The notes beneath the pieces are model-generated. The model was not told the DNA's origin and ran no database searches. It saw nothing but the letters and a program-made list of their open reading frames with translations. The position numbers were made by a program, and so were the translations under genes. DNA of 40,182 nt from Desulfobacteraceae bacterium (GTDB lineage: Bacteria > Desulfobacterota > DSM-4660 > Desulfatiglandales > Desulfatiglandaceae), in NCBI GenBank assembly GCA_030613055.1, contig JAUWMR010000035.1, positions 1 to 40,182 on the forward strand, read 5' to 3'. Positions 32,687 to 39,563 of the stretch are shown here, piece after piece; position 1 is the stretch's first letter, and each line of letters begins with the position of its first letter.

Positions 32687-33288
32687 TTAGCCACCCCGGT
32701 TAAATACACTTCGCTCCTCATTGCATGAATTTAACTGGGCAGGCAGACCCACACAGACAGGCACAGACAAGTTCTTTCCCTTGGCCAACACTGGCCAGGG
32801 GAAAACCGTATGCCCGCCGGGCAGAAGAGTCAAACAGCTTCATCTTTTTACGAGTTCATCAAGTATGATCAATTCGTAAAAAGTCGGATTTCAAATTATT
32901 ATTGCTTATAACCTATTGATGTTATAGAATATAAACTCTATTTTTGTATCTATTCAGAGGGTATTATATTACCGCCCATTCGCTCCGCTCATTAGAGGCA
33001 CAGAGCACGCAGAGGATTTCATCTTTTTTTCAGAGCCTAAAAGCTTAACCCATTTAAGGGTTCGGTATTCGCATGAGCTGGGAGAAAACCAGGGTGAAAA
33101 GCAGGATCTGGAAAAGCGGATTGATCACATTCAACAAGAAGCTGATGGAAGAGCCTGCATATCGGTACTACAGGTCTCTCCAGGCATTCTTCCAGATAAA
33201 TTTACGACAATTCCGGATGCTGATTGATCATAAACGACAGTGTCCATGGTGGAAAATAGGCGACTCCGCAAGCGGTAGCCTATCAGCT
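32687..33288. other. Gap between wzt and the toxin-antitoxin-like module
   Basis: About 600 bases with no convincing gene. It holds a short hairpin (TGGCCA/TGGCCA, about 32796-32812), a palindromic repeat (32844-32883) and repeat-like sequence around 32985-33020. From about 33043 to 33230 a plus-strand frame reads YSHELGENQGEKQDLEKRID then HIQQEADGRACISVLQVSPG and stops. This looks protein-like, perhaps a decayed gene piece, but I cannot identify it. It has no start codon or ribosome-binding site. Confidence 0.5.
32844..32883. repeat. Back-to-back TACGA/TCGTA palindrome
   Basis: CTTTTTACGAGTTCATCAA (32844-32862) is followed three bases later by an inverted relative, TGATCAATTCGTAAAAAG. The first half is identical to the right end of the element at 27432-27568. 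It looks like two ends of that element joined, as after excision or in a solo palindrome. Confidence 0.75.
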
Positions 33289-33516
33289 TTAACGCTTACT
33301 AGCGTGCAATACTGTTAATCCAACGATAGTATCTTCTTCGTATCGTATAATTACATCATCATCGGTCAGTTCACTATCAGTGGCATGGCTCGGTTTTTTG
33401 AAATTTATGTACAACACATCTGCTTCCGCATCATAGGAAGACCACAGATAGCCTTGAGGAGCAAACCTAACCACTGGAATTAGCTTTAAATATTGTTCAA
33501 TTGCTACTTTGGCCAT
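33289..33516 (-). CDS. DUF2283 family small protein
   Basis: A 75-residue DUF2283 protein recognised by SSYDAEADVLYINFKKPS (about 26-43), SELTDDDVIIRYEED and IVGLTVLHAS near the end. The family's function is unknown, but it is repeatedly found next to small nuclease-like genes and is generally taken as an antitoxin or accessory. Its start overlaps the end of the preceding nuclease-like gene by 13 bases, so the two are likely coupled. Confidence 0.82.
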   Translation of the reverse strand: MAKVAIEQYLKLIPVVRFAPQGYLWSSYDAEADVLYINFKKPSHATDSELTDDDVIIRYEEDTIVGLTVLHASKR

Positions 33517-33809
33517 ATTTGATTCCTCCGATTGAGTGATTTTGTTTTGCTTGTTATAAAGGCTGTAATAATGAAACCGTCCTCTTCAAACTCCCGATAA
33601 ACTACTACAAGGTTCGTTCCTGGTGAGACCTCCCGCACAGCTAAAAGCTCATCAGCGCCACCTGCCAGTATCCGTGATGGGCATGATACTGTTTCCACAA
33701 CATCCAATCGCATTCCTGCCAATTCACAATGCTCTTCAACAATGTGAGTCCACCGTTCATCTGTAAGCCTAATAGGAATATTATTTTTTGACAAAACTTT
33801 TTCAATCAT
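33504..33809 (-). CDS. Putative BECR/PBECR-like nuclease toxin
   Basis: A 101-residue protein: IRLTDERWTHIVEEHCELAG (13-32), then AGGADELLAVREVSPGTNLV and VVYREFEEDGFIITAFITSK. This layout of an early His-containing helix and a paired-strand end rich in Thr, with charged residues between, resembles PBECR-type members of the Barnase-EndoU-ColicinE5/D-RelE fold. A toxin role is inferred. It starts three bases after a Phd-like antitoxin gene and overlaps a DUF2283 gene, a three-gene module. Length is complete for such small proteins. Family name given with moderate confidence. Confidence 0.65.
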   Translation of the reverse strand: MIEKVLSKNNIPIRLTDERWTHIVEEHCELAGMRLDVVETVSCPSRILAGGADELLAVREVSPGTNLVVVYREFEEDGFIITAFITSKTKSLNRRNQIWPK

Positions 33810-33812
33810 GCT

Positions 33813-33965
33813 TTATCTCTTTGTATTCTTTATAAGAAAGAAAAGAACGACAACAGGCTTGCCTCTTTTAGTAATTACAATATCTTCCGCATCTTCAGAA
33901 ACCTTTTTCACGATACTGGTAAAATCTCTCTTGCCTTCAACAATGGTCGCTTTTTGTGGGATCAT
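33813..33965 (-). CDS. Short Phd/YefM-like antitoxin
   Basis: A 50-residue protein: KATIVEGKRDFTSIVKKVSE then DIVITKRGKPVVVLFFL. This is the core of the Phd/YefM antitoxin fold, in which the VITKRGKPVVVL strand-turn is diagnostic. The usual C-terminal toxin-wrapping tail is nearly absent (it ends IKNTKR), so it is shorter than a typical family member. GGGAGG (33973-33978) lies seven bases before the ATG, a strong ribosome-binding site. It ends two bases before the nuclease-like gene, whose toxin role it supports. Confidence 0.75.
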   Translation of the reverse strand: MIPQKATIVEGKRDFTSIVKKVSEDAEDIVITKRGKPVVVLFFLIKNTKR

Positions 33966-33972
33966 AAAACCA

Positions 33973-33978
33973 CCTCCC
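33973..33978 (-). promoter_or_regulatory. Ribosome-binding site of the short Phd-like gene
   Basis: GGGAGG on the minus strand, seven bases before the ATG at 33965. This strong site is the main evidence that the 50-codon frame is a real gene. Confidence 0.7.
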
Positions 33979-33989
33979 GTGGTCCACTA

Positions 33990-34040
33990 TTATTTTATTA
34001 AGTGTACATTGTCAATGCTGATAACTATATCTTCATCCAT
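33990..34040 (-). pseudogene. Remnant of a wzt 5' end just downstream of wzm
   Basis: An ATG 25 bases after the wzm stop opens MDEDIVISIDNVHLIK and then stops. The first eleven codons match the start of intact wzt (MSEDIVISIKN), and the DNA GAAGATATAGTTATCAG is identical in both. This is exactly where wzt normally begins in a wzm-wzt pair. Similarity ends after about 36 bases. It is best read as the left-over start of wzt at the edge of an inserted block, or as a short duplication made on insertion. Confidence 0.75.
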
Positions 34041-34065
34041 ATTCTTTCTGTGTTGGTTTTTAGCC

Positions 34066-34869
34066 TTACAAAACATCGGCGAATTGTGATTTCAATTTCT
34101 TGAATATTAATGCGCCGCCCACAAATATTATTGTAGCCACTAACCAAAAATACAGGGTCTGATATGGGTGTTTCCAAAAGGGAGAAAAGTAGATAAAGGA
34201 CTCACGATATCCTTGAACTATATAAAACATGGGATTTAGTTTCAATATCACCTGAATCTTGGCTGGCATCATATTAATATCCCAAAATATAGGCGTTGCC
34301 CAAAAACCAATCTGAAGCACAACACCGACAATCTGTCCAATATCTCTGATAAAAACGTTTAATGCAGAAACAGCCCAGCCAAGTCCAATGGCCAGCACAA
34401 CCATGCATAACAAATAGTAAAGAAATTGAAAATAATAAAGACTAAAGGGCATCTTCTGAAAAAGAATCAATCCAATAAGAACAGAAAGGAATACTGAATG
34501 GGTAATTAGACATGAAACTAACTTTATTATAGGCAATATTTGCGAATGAAAGAGGGTTTTTTTAATCAGGTGGGCATTTGCGACAATAACCCCCGCGGAA
34601 CCATTGACGATATCAGCAAAAAGAAACCAGGCGGCCATACCTGCCGTGAGCCAGACAACAAATGGGACATCTTTCATAGGCTGAACCCTGAATCCTACGC
34701 TGAAGACGACCCAGAAAACAAAAATCATCACCATCGGTTGTATGAAGGTCCAGACAAAACCGAGCAAAGACCCTACATACTGAGTTGCTACCTCTCTTTT
34801 CGCCATGGATACAATCAGATGTTTTTGCAAAAATATCAATCTGATGAAGTAAAAAAAACTCTTTATCAT
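34066..34869 (-). CDS. wzm: O-antigen-type ABC exporter permease Wzm
   Basis: A 267-residue inner-membrane permease of the ABC-2 type that moves undecaprenyl-linked polysaccharide across the inner membrane. It starts MIKSFFYFIRLIFLQKHLIV, then has KREVATQYVGSLLGFVW, the amphipathic and first membrane-helix region of Wzm. About six hydrophobic segments follow, with FIRDIGQIVGVVLQIGFWAT and LNPMFYIVQGYRESFIY as family motifs. AAGGA lies ten bases before the ATG at 34869. An upstream in-frame ATG at 35079 would add 70 residues that match nothing and exceed the usual length. Its partner wzt is displaced downstream by an inserted module. Confidence 0.92.
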   Translation of the reverse strand: MIKSFFYFIRLIFLQKHLIVSMAKREVATQYVGSLLGFVWTFIQPMVMIFVFWVVFSVGFRVQPMKDVPFVVWLTAGMAAWFLFADIVNGSAGVIVANAHLIKKTLFHSQILPIIKLVSCLITHSVFLSVLIGLILFQKMPFSLYYFQFLYYLLCMVVLAIGLGWAVSALNVFIRDIGQIVGVVLQIGFWATPIFWDINMMPAKIQVILKLNPMFYIVQGYRESFIYFSPFWKHPYQTLYFWLVATIIFVGGALIFKKLKSQFADVL

Positions 34870-35106
34870 TTCACCGCAATCCTTTTTTAACCGCCTCAAC
34901 GCACTTACTGCACAATAATTTACCCCTTTTCTTTTTTCAAGAACTCTTATCATCTCTTTGAAAAAGCCGGGCAAATTTTTGTCTTGACAACATGGCGCCC
35001 CCTTACCTATAGCATCATTAATGAAACTCAAATGCCAAAAATTTGTCATCCCTGCAAAATGCTTTGAAAAAAAACTCACGGTTTACTACGTAGAAGTTGG
35101 TTGTAA

Positions 35107-36138
35107 ATGAGAATCACTTATGTAACTGCATCTACAGATCTGTGGGGAGGAATAGCTGTTGTTTTTCAACACTTGGAAATACTTGCTGAAGCAGGGCACG
35201 ATGCATTTCTTACAACACCTGCTGCCAAACCGGATTGGTATCCCCTTAAAGTGCCCATATATCCCATACAAAACCTGGATCCGATTCATATCCCCCATGC
35301 GGATATCATCGTGGCAACGTCATGGACGACCATAAAACCGGTCGTCGAATCAAAAAGAGGCATTCCGGTACACCTTTGTCAGGGCTACGAAGGTGATTGC
35401 AAAGAATTACATCTTCATAAGGCTGCCATTGATGAAGTCTATTCCAATAAAATTCCAAAGTTTACTGTTTCACCCCATTTAGATGAGTTTCTAATCGAGC
35501 GATTTGATGCCCAAACCTACTACATAGGTCAGATGGTAAACAGGAATATTTTTTACCCTTCACAAGGCCGCCGCAATGAGAAGAAAACCAGCCCTTTCCG
35601 GATCCTTGTTGTCGGGCCTTTTGAGGCAGATTGTAAAAACATACCTGCCACACTCAGGGGAGTCATACTTGCCAAGAAAAGACTTGAGGTTCCGCTTAAA
35701 CTCATAAGGGCCTCACAATTCCCGCTTTCTGATGAGGAACAGACCATAATAAAACCTGATGCGTACCACTTTCATGTGCCATATCACGAAATGGGTAAAA
35801 TTTACAGGGGTGCGGACCTTTTCATATCCATGTCAAAAGAGGCGGAAGGGTTCGGGCTCCCCGCCCTTGAGGCCATGGCAAGTGGGGTGCCTACAATCTT
35901 GAGCAGCATACCATCATATACAAACTTTGATGAAACCCGCAACCATTCATTATTTGTAAAGACTTCAGACCCCGAATCACTTGCAAATGCCATAGTAGAG
36001 ATATTTAATAACAGAACATTAAAGGAAAAACTTGTACACCAAGGGCTGATAGTGGCTGATAAATTCACCAAAAAGAATGTGTTAAACAGGCTAAACAGCT
36101 CATTTGAATCAATACTATACAGAGACAAGCTTGAATGA
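35107..36138 (+). CDS. GT4 family glycosyltransferase
   Basis: A 343-residue GT-B fold glycosyltransferase. The N-terminal domain starts RITYVTASTDLWGGIAVVFQ. The donor domain has FRILVVGPFEADCKNI and FISMSKEAEGFGLPALEAMASG (about 237-258), with the Glu-x7-Glu donor-binding pattern of GT4 enzymes. It is the only plus-strand gene in the polysaccharide region, divergent from wzm and convergent with a methyltransferase gene ending 3 bases past its stop. The promoter it needs must be shared with the short gap upstream (34870-35106), which also holds the wzm leader. No strong ribosome-binding site is seen. Confidence 0.88.
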   Translation: MRITYVTASTDLWGGIAVVFQHLEILAEAGHDAFLTTPAAKPDWYPLKVPIYPIQNLDPIHIPHADIIVATSWTTIKPVVESKRGIPVHLCQGYEGDCKELHLHKAAIDEVYSNKIPKFTVSPHLDEFLIERFDAQTYYIGQMVNRNIFYPSQGRRNEKKTSPFRILVVGPFEADCKNIPATLRGVILAKKRLEVPLKLIRASQFPLSDEEQTIIKPDAYHFHVPYHEMGKIYRGADLFISMSKEAEGFGLPALEAMASGVPTILSSIPSYTNFDETRNHSLFVKTSDPESLANAIVEIFNNRTLKEKLVHQGLIVADKFTKKNVLNRLNSSFESILYRDKLE

Positions 36139-36141
36139 AGA

Positions 36142-37335
36142 TTACACTCTTTCTGCTATTATTACAATCTCAGACGCCTTCAATTCTTCCACGTTTATTT
36201 CCGGCAAATCCTTCTTCAGTACACCAATAAATTCAGCGCCTTTAGCAGGGACTTCAAAGCCCTGAAAGTATATTTCTGTTATCCTGTATCCTCCATCCTC
36301 AAACAATTCCTTAAGGGACTCTCTTGTGAAAAACCTTATATGTGTCCCGGAGAGGATCGTGAAGGGCACATAGTCCCACCTCCCCTTCAACATCTCGTAA
36401 ACAATGGCCCAATTGGCTACATTGGGGACACTTGCTATAAAAAGCCCCCCGTTCTTTAAATGCTGCTTCAATCCACTAACTACCTTCCATGGATCGTTGA
36501 GATGCTCTAAGATATCACCGCAAAGAATACAATCAAATCTCCCTAAAATCTCTCTATCAATTATCTCCTCAATATCTCCATTTATGACATCGTCTAATCT
36601 GGCCTTAGCCATATTGACTAATTCAGTATCGCACTCAATACCGGTAACCACACACCTTTGCCGTTTCTTCAGCATCTGCCCAAAAAGACCGTTTGCACAA
36701 CCGATATCAAGTATATCTCTTGAATCTAAGGGAACATGGACTATAAGGTCTTCACGGGCACTTTCATAAAGATCTCCATAACGGTGGGCATAAACCCCTT
36801 TCGCAATACCATATGTTAGGTCTGCTTGCCTGATAACTTCAGGCAACCGGGTCAAACGGACGTCTTCCGGCAAACCTTCCAGCACTTCACGCCTGATGGC
36901 AAGACAGAAATCGTCTATTTCTTCAACCTCCACTGCCTTATCTCGAAACTGCTCGTAGATCTCCCTTTGCGCCCATCTGAATACCGATATTGTTTGATAA
37001 AAGAAAGGGGGCGGTTGAATCTGTTGCGATACCTTGCTCAGATTCGTGACAGGAGCGATTGCGGAGAGATCTTGTCGATCAACGGCTATCTTTGCCAGGA
37101 GATTGATACCCTCTTGTGTGATAAATAGATTACCATGAATCAAAATAAATACATCGTAACCTTGATATCCTATTACGTCACTGATTTTTAATGGGTCGTC
37201 TCTTTCTATCTCATACAGATCCAAGGTTCTATCGTCACCCTCGCATATGAGGTGCCTCAACGCCCTCATTGCCGTTTGCCCCTCAATGCCTTTAAAGCCA
37301 CCCTCTGTGATAATAAACACGGCTATTTTACCCAT
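36142..37335 (-). CDS. Methyltransferase with a GT2-like N-terminal remnant domain
   Basis: A 397-residue protein. The C-terminal class I SAM methyltransferase has ILDIGCANGLFGQMLKKRQ (208-226), FDCILCGDILEHLNDPWKVV and LFIASVPNVANWAIVYEML, and GTHIRFFTRESLKELFEDGG as in many O-antigen methyltransferases. The first 190 residues (VFIITEGGFKGIEGQTAM, SAIAPVTNLSKVSQQIQ, EIDDFCLAIRREVLEGL) look like a divergent GT2-type half without a nucleotide-binding motif. Such fusions are common in glycan clusters. The proteins are encoded tail to tail with the plus-strand GT4 gene. Substrate unknown. Confidence 0.83.
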   Translation of the reverse strand: MGKIAVFIITEGGFKGIEGQTAMRALRHLICEGDDRTLDLYEIERDDPLKISDVIGYQGYDVFILIHGNLFITQEGINLLAKIAVDRQDLSAIAPVTNLSKVSQQIQPPPFFYQTISVFRWAQREIYEQFRDKAVEVEEIDDFCLAIRREVLEGLPEDVRLTRLPEVIRQADLTYGIAKGVYAHRYGDLYESAREDLIVHVPLDSRDILDIGCANGLFGQMLKKRQRCVVTGIECDTELVNMAKARLDDVINGDIEEIIDREILGRFDCILCGDILEHLNDPWKVVSGLKQHLKNGGLFIASVPNVANWAIVYEMLKGRWDYVPFTILSGTHIRFFTRESLKELFEDGGYRITEIYFQGFEVPAKGAEFIGVLKKDLPEINVEELKASEIVIIAERV

Positions 37336-37445
37336 TAACTACACCCGTACCCACTCACGGTTTCTTCGTCCCGCTCTAAAACCTGTCCATCCTCAATGGA
37401 AAAACGTGACCAATGCTGTCATTGCGAGTCCGCAAGTCAACAGGG

Positions 37446-37520
37446 TTTATTCTGATAACTATTTACCCATAGGACATCCCAGATGCACATAAGTTCACAA
37501 AGTAACACCGTCCCCCTGTT
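37446..37520. repeat. 75-bp direct repeat, copy A (3' side of ATPase cassette)
   Basis: This 75-base block (beginning TTTATTCTGATAACTATTTA, ending GTCCCCCTGTT) recurs at 39485-39559 in the same orientation with a single difference (C at 37508, A at 39547). It lies six bases after the end of the AAA-ATPase-like gene, so the gene is bracketed by the two copies. Confidence 0.95.
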
Positions 37521-37526
37521 TATCCA

Positions 37527-39308
37527 CTAAATCTTTCTAAAACATACTCTTTCAAACCCCAGAGCCACCACCACAAATTTCTGTAATCTCAGATTTCCAT
37601 ATTGTTGTTCAAGTTTTTTTCCGTATTCTTTTACCTGTTTTTCACCATCTTTTATCTGCGTTGCAATCTCAGGAATCAGGCAAAGCTCATCATCAGTCAG
37701 TTCCGCTGCCTGGTCAGCGCTCATTCCAGCGTCCTTGAGCTTTACAAATTTAAACTCAATCAAAACATCAAATACTTTGCCATATCTCTTATCCGGCCTG
37801 ATTATCATGGTTAGATCGGCATATCGGCGGTCAATCTCAGTTTCAGAGTCCATAATATAGATAATATCGTTGTAAAGCAGGGTCAAAAAAGCGGTCTTTA
37901 ATGTCAGTTCATTTGCCCACCTGTAATCGCGGTTATGAAAAACCTTGAAATATCTTTCCTCCATGAACCTGCACAGAGGAGACATCTCTCCTTTTTGATA
38001 AACCAGTTTTGCAGCTTCCCTGCCATCATCTCTGTCTTCTGGTTCCGGCAGAAGCATTTTCTGAATCCGCTCCACATAAAGGCTTTTCATAACCAGGTTG
38101 GGAACTTTTAAGATCACCTGCAAATCTTCTGTGTCGCCTGCAATGGTCAGCACTCCAAAATAATAGAGAAAAGAGACCAGAAATGTATTATCCTTAGATT
38201 TGTCCGTCAACATATCTTTAATGCCAAAACGATCTTCAATATCTGATATGACAACTTGTTGATCTTTTTGCACCAGATTCATTAAAAGATCTCTTCCCCT
38301 GGAAATTTGAGCAATATACTCCAGCTTTGATTCATCCACGGCAAGGTTTGAATCCAGCATTTTTCTCGGATAGCTGCATGTTTTTTCAAACTGTTCAAAA
38401 AAATATAAGCAAAGAGTTGGATTGTAAATATGCTCATCTGCTGCATGGGAAAAAGTGTAACCATTGTAATAAGTCTGCATCAAATTTACAGCTTCCCGGA
38501 TCTTCTCCTTTTCAAAACCGCATTTATCAACAATCTCTTTGAGCACATCCTCAATTTCATTCTGCTTAAACCCGCACAGATCATTAAACTCAGGCTCAAA
38601 ATAAATATTTTTTGCAATATTATACCCGCTTGTAATATCGCTCATAACAACAGGCGAAACCCCTGTTATAAAGACTCTGTCAAACATGGAACCTGAAGTT
38701 GAGGATTTTACAGCCTTGAAAAAAGTTCTTAAGGGGCCTTCGTCATGCACAAGAGCTTCATATCTGCCTTCAGAGCGCTGAACTCCCATCATAACTGTAT
38801 TGGCAAAATTATCATATTCATCTATGAGCAGATAAACCGGGTATGGGGTCATGCTGACAGAGGTAATAAGAGCTTTCATCGAAAAAAAGGCATCTTCCCG
38901 ATCAATTTCGATATCCGGCAGATCAAATCCTTTGTATTTATAAAACTTATAAAAACCGCTAATGCATGCACTAATATGATTAAACAGAGACTTTTTCACA
39001 TCTTCAGCGCTTCCGGTGGGATCAACACAGGAAAAATCAAATTTCAGAATAAAATATGAATTGCGCAAATCTGTAGGATTCTTCCCGATTTTTAAATTAC
39101 CAAAAATTGACTCGAACTCATCCTTTTTTGCCACATCATAATAATTTTCCAGCATTGAAAGAACAAGGCTTTTGCCAAAACGTCTCGGGCGGATGAATAA
39201 TTGAAAATCTGATTTTTCAAGCAGAGGTATTTTATCTGTTCTGTCACAGTAATAATAGCCCCGAGTATTAACCTTTTTAAAGTCGGATATACCATAGGGA
39301 AATTTCAT
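37527..39308 (-). CDS. AAA-ATPase-like protein with C-terminal PD-(D/E)XK nuclease domain (copy 2)
   Basis: A 593-residue paralogue of the protein encoded at 2238-4028, similar along its whole length. It has FPYGISDFKKVNTRGYYYCD at the start, Walker A-like RPRRFGKSLVLSML, Walker B-like VYLLIDEYDN, the shared MSDITSGYNIAKNIYFEPEF region, and the C-terminal nuclease-type ADLTMIIRP and FDVLIEFKFV (D...ExK). The ATG at 39308 is chosen over 39344 because GGAGG (39316-39320) sits seven bases before it and the paralogue starts at the same residue. The gene is enclosed by 75-bp direct repeats (37446-37520, 39485-39559), which suggests it moves or is lost as a unit. Molecular role unknown. Confidence 0.88.
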   Translation of the reverse strand: MKFPYGISDFKKVNTRGYYYCDRTDKIPLLEKSDFQLFIRPRRFGKSLVLSMLENYYDVAKKDEFESIFGNLKIGKNPTDLRNSYFILKFDFSCVDPTGSAEDVKKSLFNHISACISGFYKFYKYKGFDLPDIEIDREDAFFSMKALITSVSMTPYPVYLLIDEYDNFANTVMMGVQRSEGRYEALVHDEGPLRTFFKAVKSSTSGSMFDRVFITGVSPVVMSDITSGYNIAKNIYFEPEFNDLCGFKQNEIEDVLKEIVDKCGFEKEKIREAVNLMQTYYNGYTFSHAADEHIYNPTLCLYFFEQFEKTCSYPRKMLDSNLAVDESKLEYIAQISRGRDLLMNLVQKDQQVVISDIEDRFGIKDMLTDKSKDNTFLVSFLYYFGVLTIAGDTEDLQVILKVPNLVMKSLYVERIQKMLLPEPEDRDDGREAAKLVYQKGEMSPLCRFMEERYFKVFHNRDYRWANELTLKTAFLTLLYNDIIYIMDSETEIDRRYADLTMIIRPDKRYGKVFDVLIEFKFVKLKDAGMSADQAAELTDDELCLIPEIATQIKDGEKQVKEYGKKLEQQYGNLRLQKFVVVALGFERVCFRKI

Positions 39309-39315
39309 TATTACC

Positions 39316-39320
39316 CCTCC
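39316..39320 (-). promoter_or_regulatory. Ribosome-binding site that fixes the ATPase start
   Basis: GGAGG on the minus strand, seven bases before the ATG at 39308. It argues for the shorter start and against the in-frame ATG at 39344, which has no such site. Confidence 0.7.
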
Positions 39321-39484
39321 TCCCATATCCTTATTTTTTTCCAAAATTGTTCATTCTCTTTCCCGCATAAAGAAGTTCCCAAGGTCGCCATCTTAATTTT
39401 TATTTTTAATTATTGAGAGTGGTAAGGGACATATCCCCATAGTTTATTCTATTGTAGAAAACCACGCCCTCTGGGGATGGATTC

Positions 39485-39559
39485 TTTATTCTGATAACTA
39501 TTTACCCATAGGACATCCCAGATGCACATAAGTTCACAAAGTAACAACGTCCCCCTGTT
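39485..39559. repeat. 75-bp direct repeat, copy B (5' side of ATPase cassette)
   Basis: Second copy of the block at 37446-37520, 2039 bases away, identical except for one base. It starts four bases after the stop of the BACON-repeat gene on the minus strand. The intervening 39345-39484 is AT-rich and must hold the ATPase promoter. No clear hexamers were identified there. Confidence 0.95.
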
Positions 39560-39563
39560 CGTA

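Noticed and set aside
33073-33318. Plus-strand 81-codon frame between wzt and the DUF2283 gene
   Set aside because: It lacks a ribosome-binding site and recognisable domains and runs into the DUF2283 gene on the other strand. A different frame of the same stretch looks more protein-like but is unidentified.
34870-35079. Longer Wzm starting at 35079
   Set aside because: The extra 70 residues match no Wzm feature and exceed normal family length. The ATG at 34869 has an AAGGA at suitable spacing.
37451-37461. Shared CTGATAACTAT between the 75-bp direct repeat and the start of wzt and its remnant
   Set aside because: Only 11 bases match, the wzt copy is explained by its coding sequence, and no further similarity follows; probably chance.
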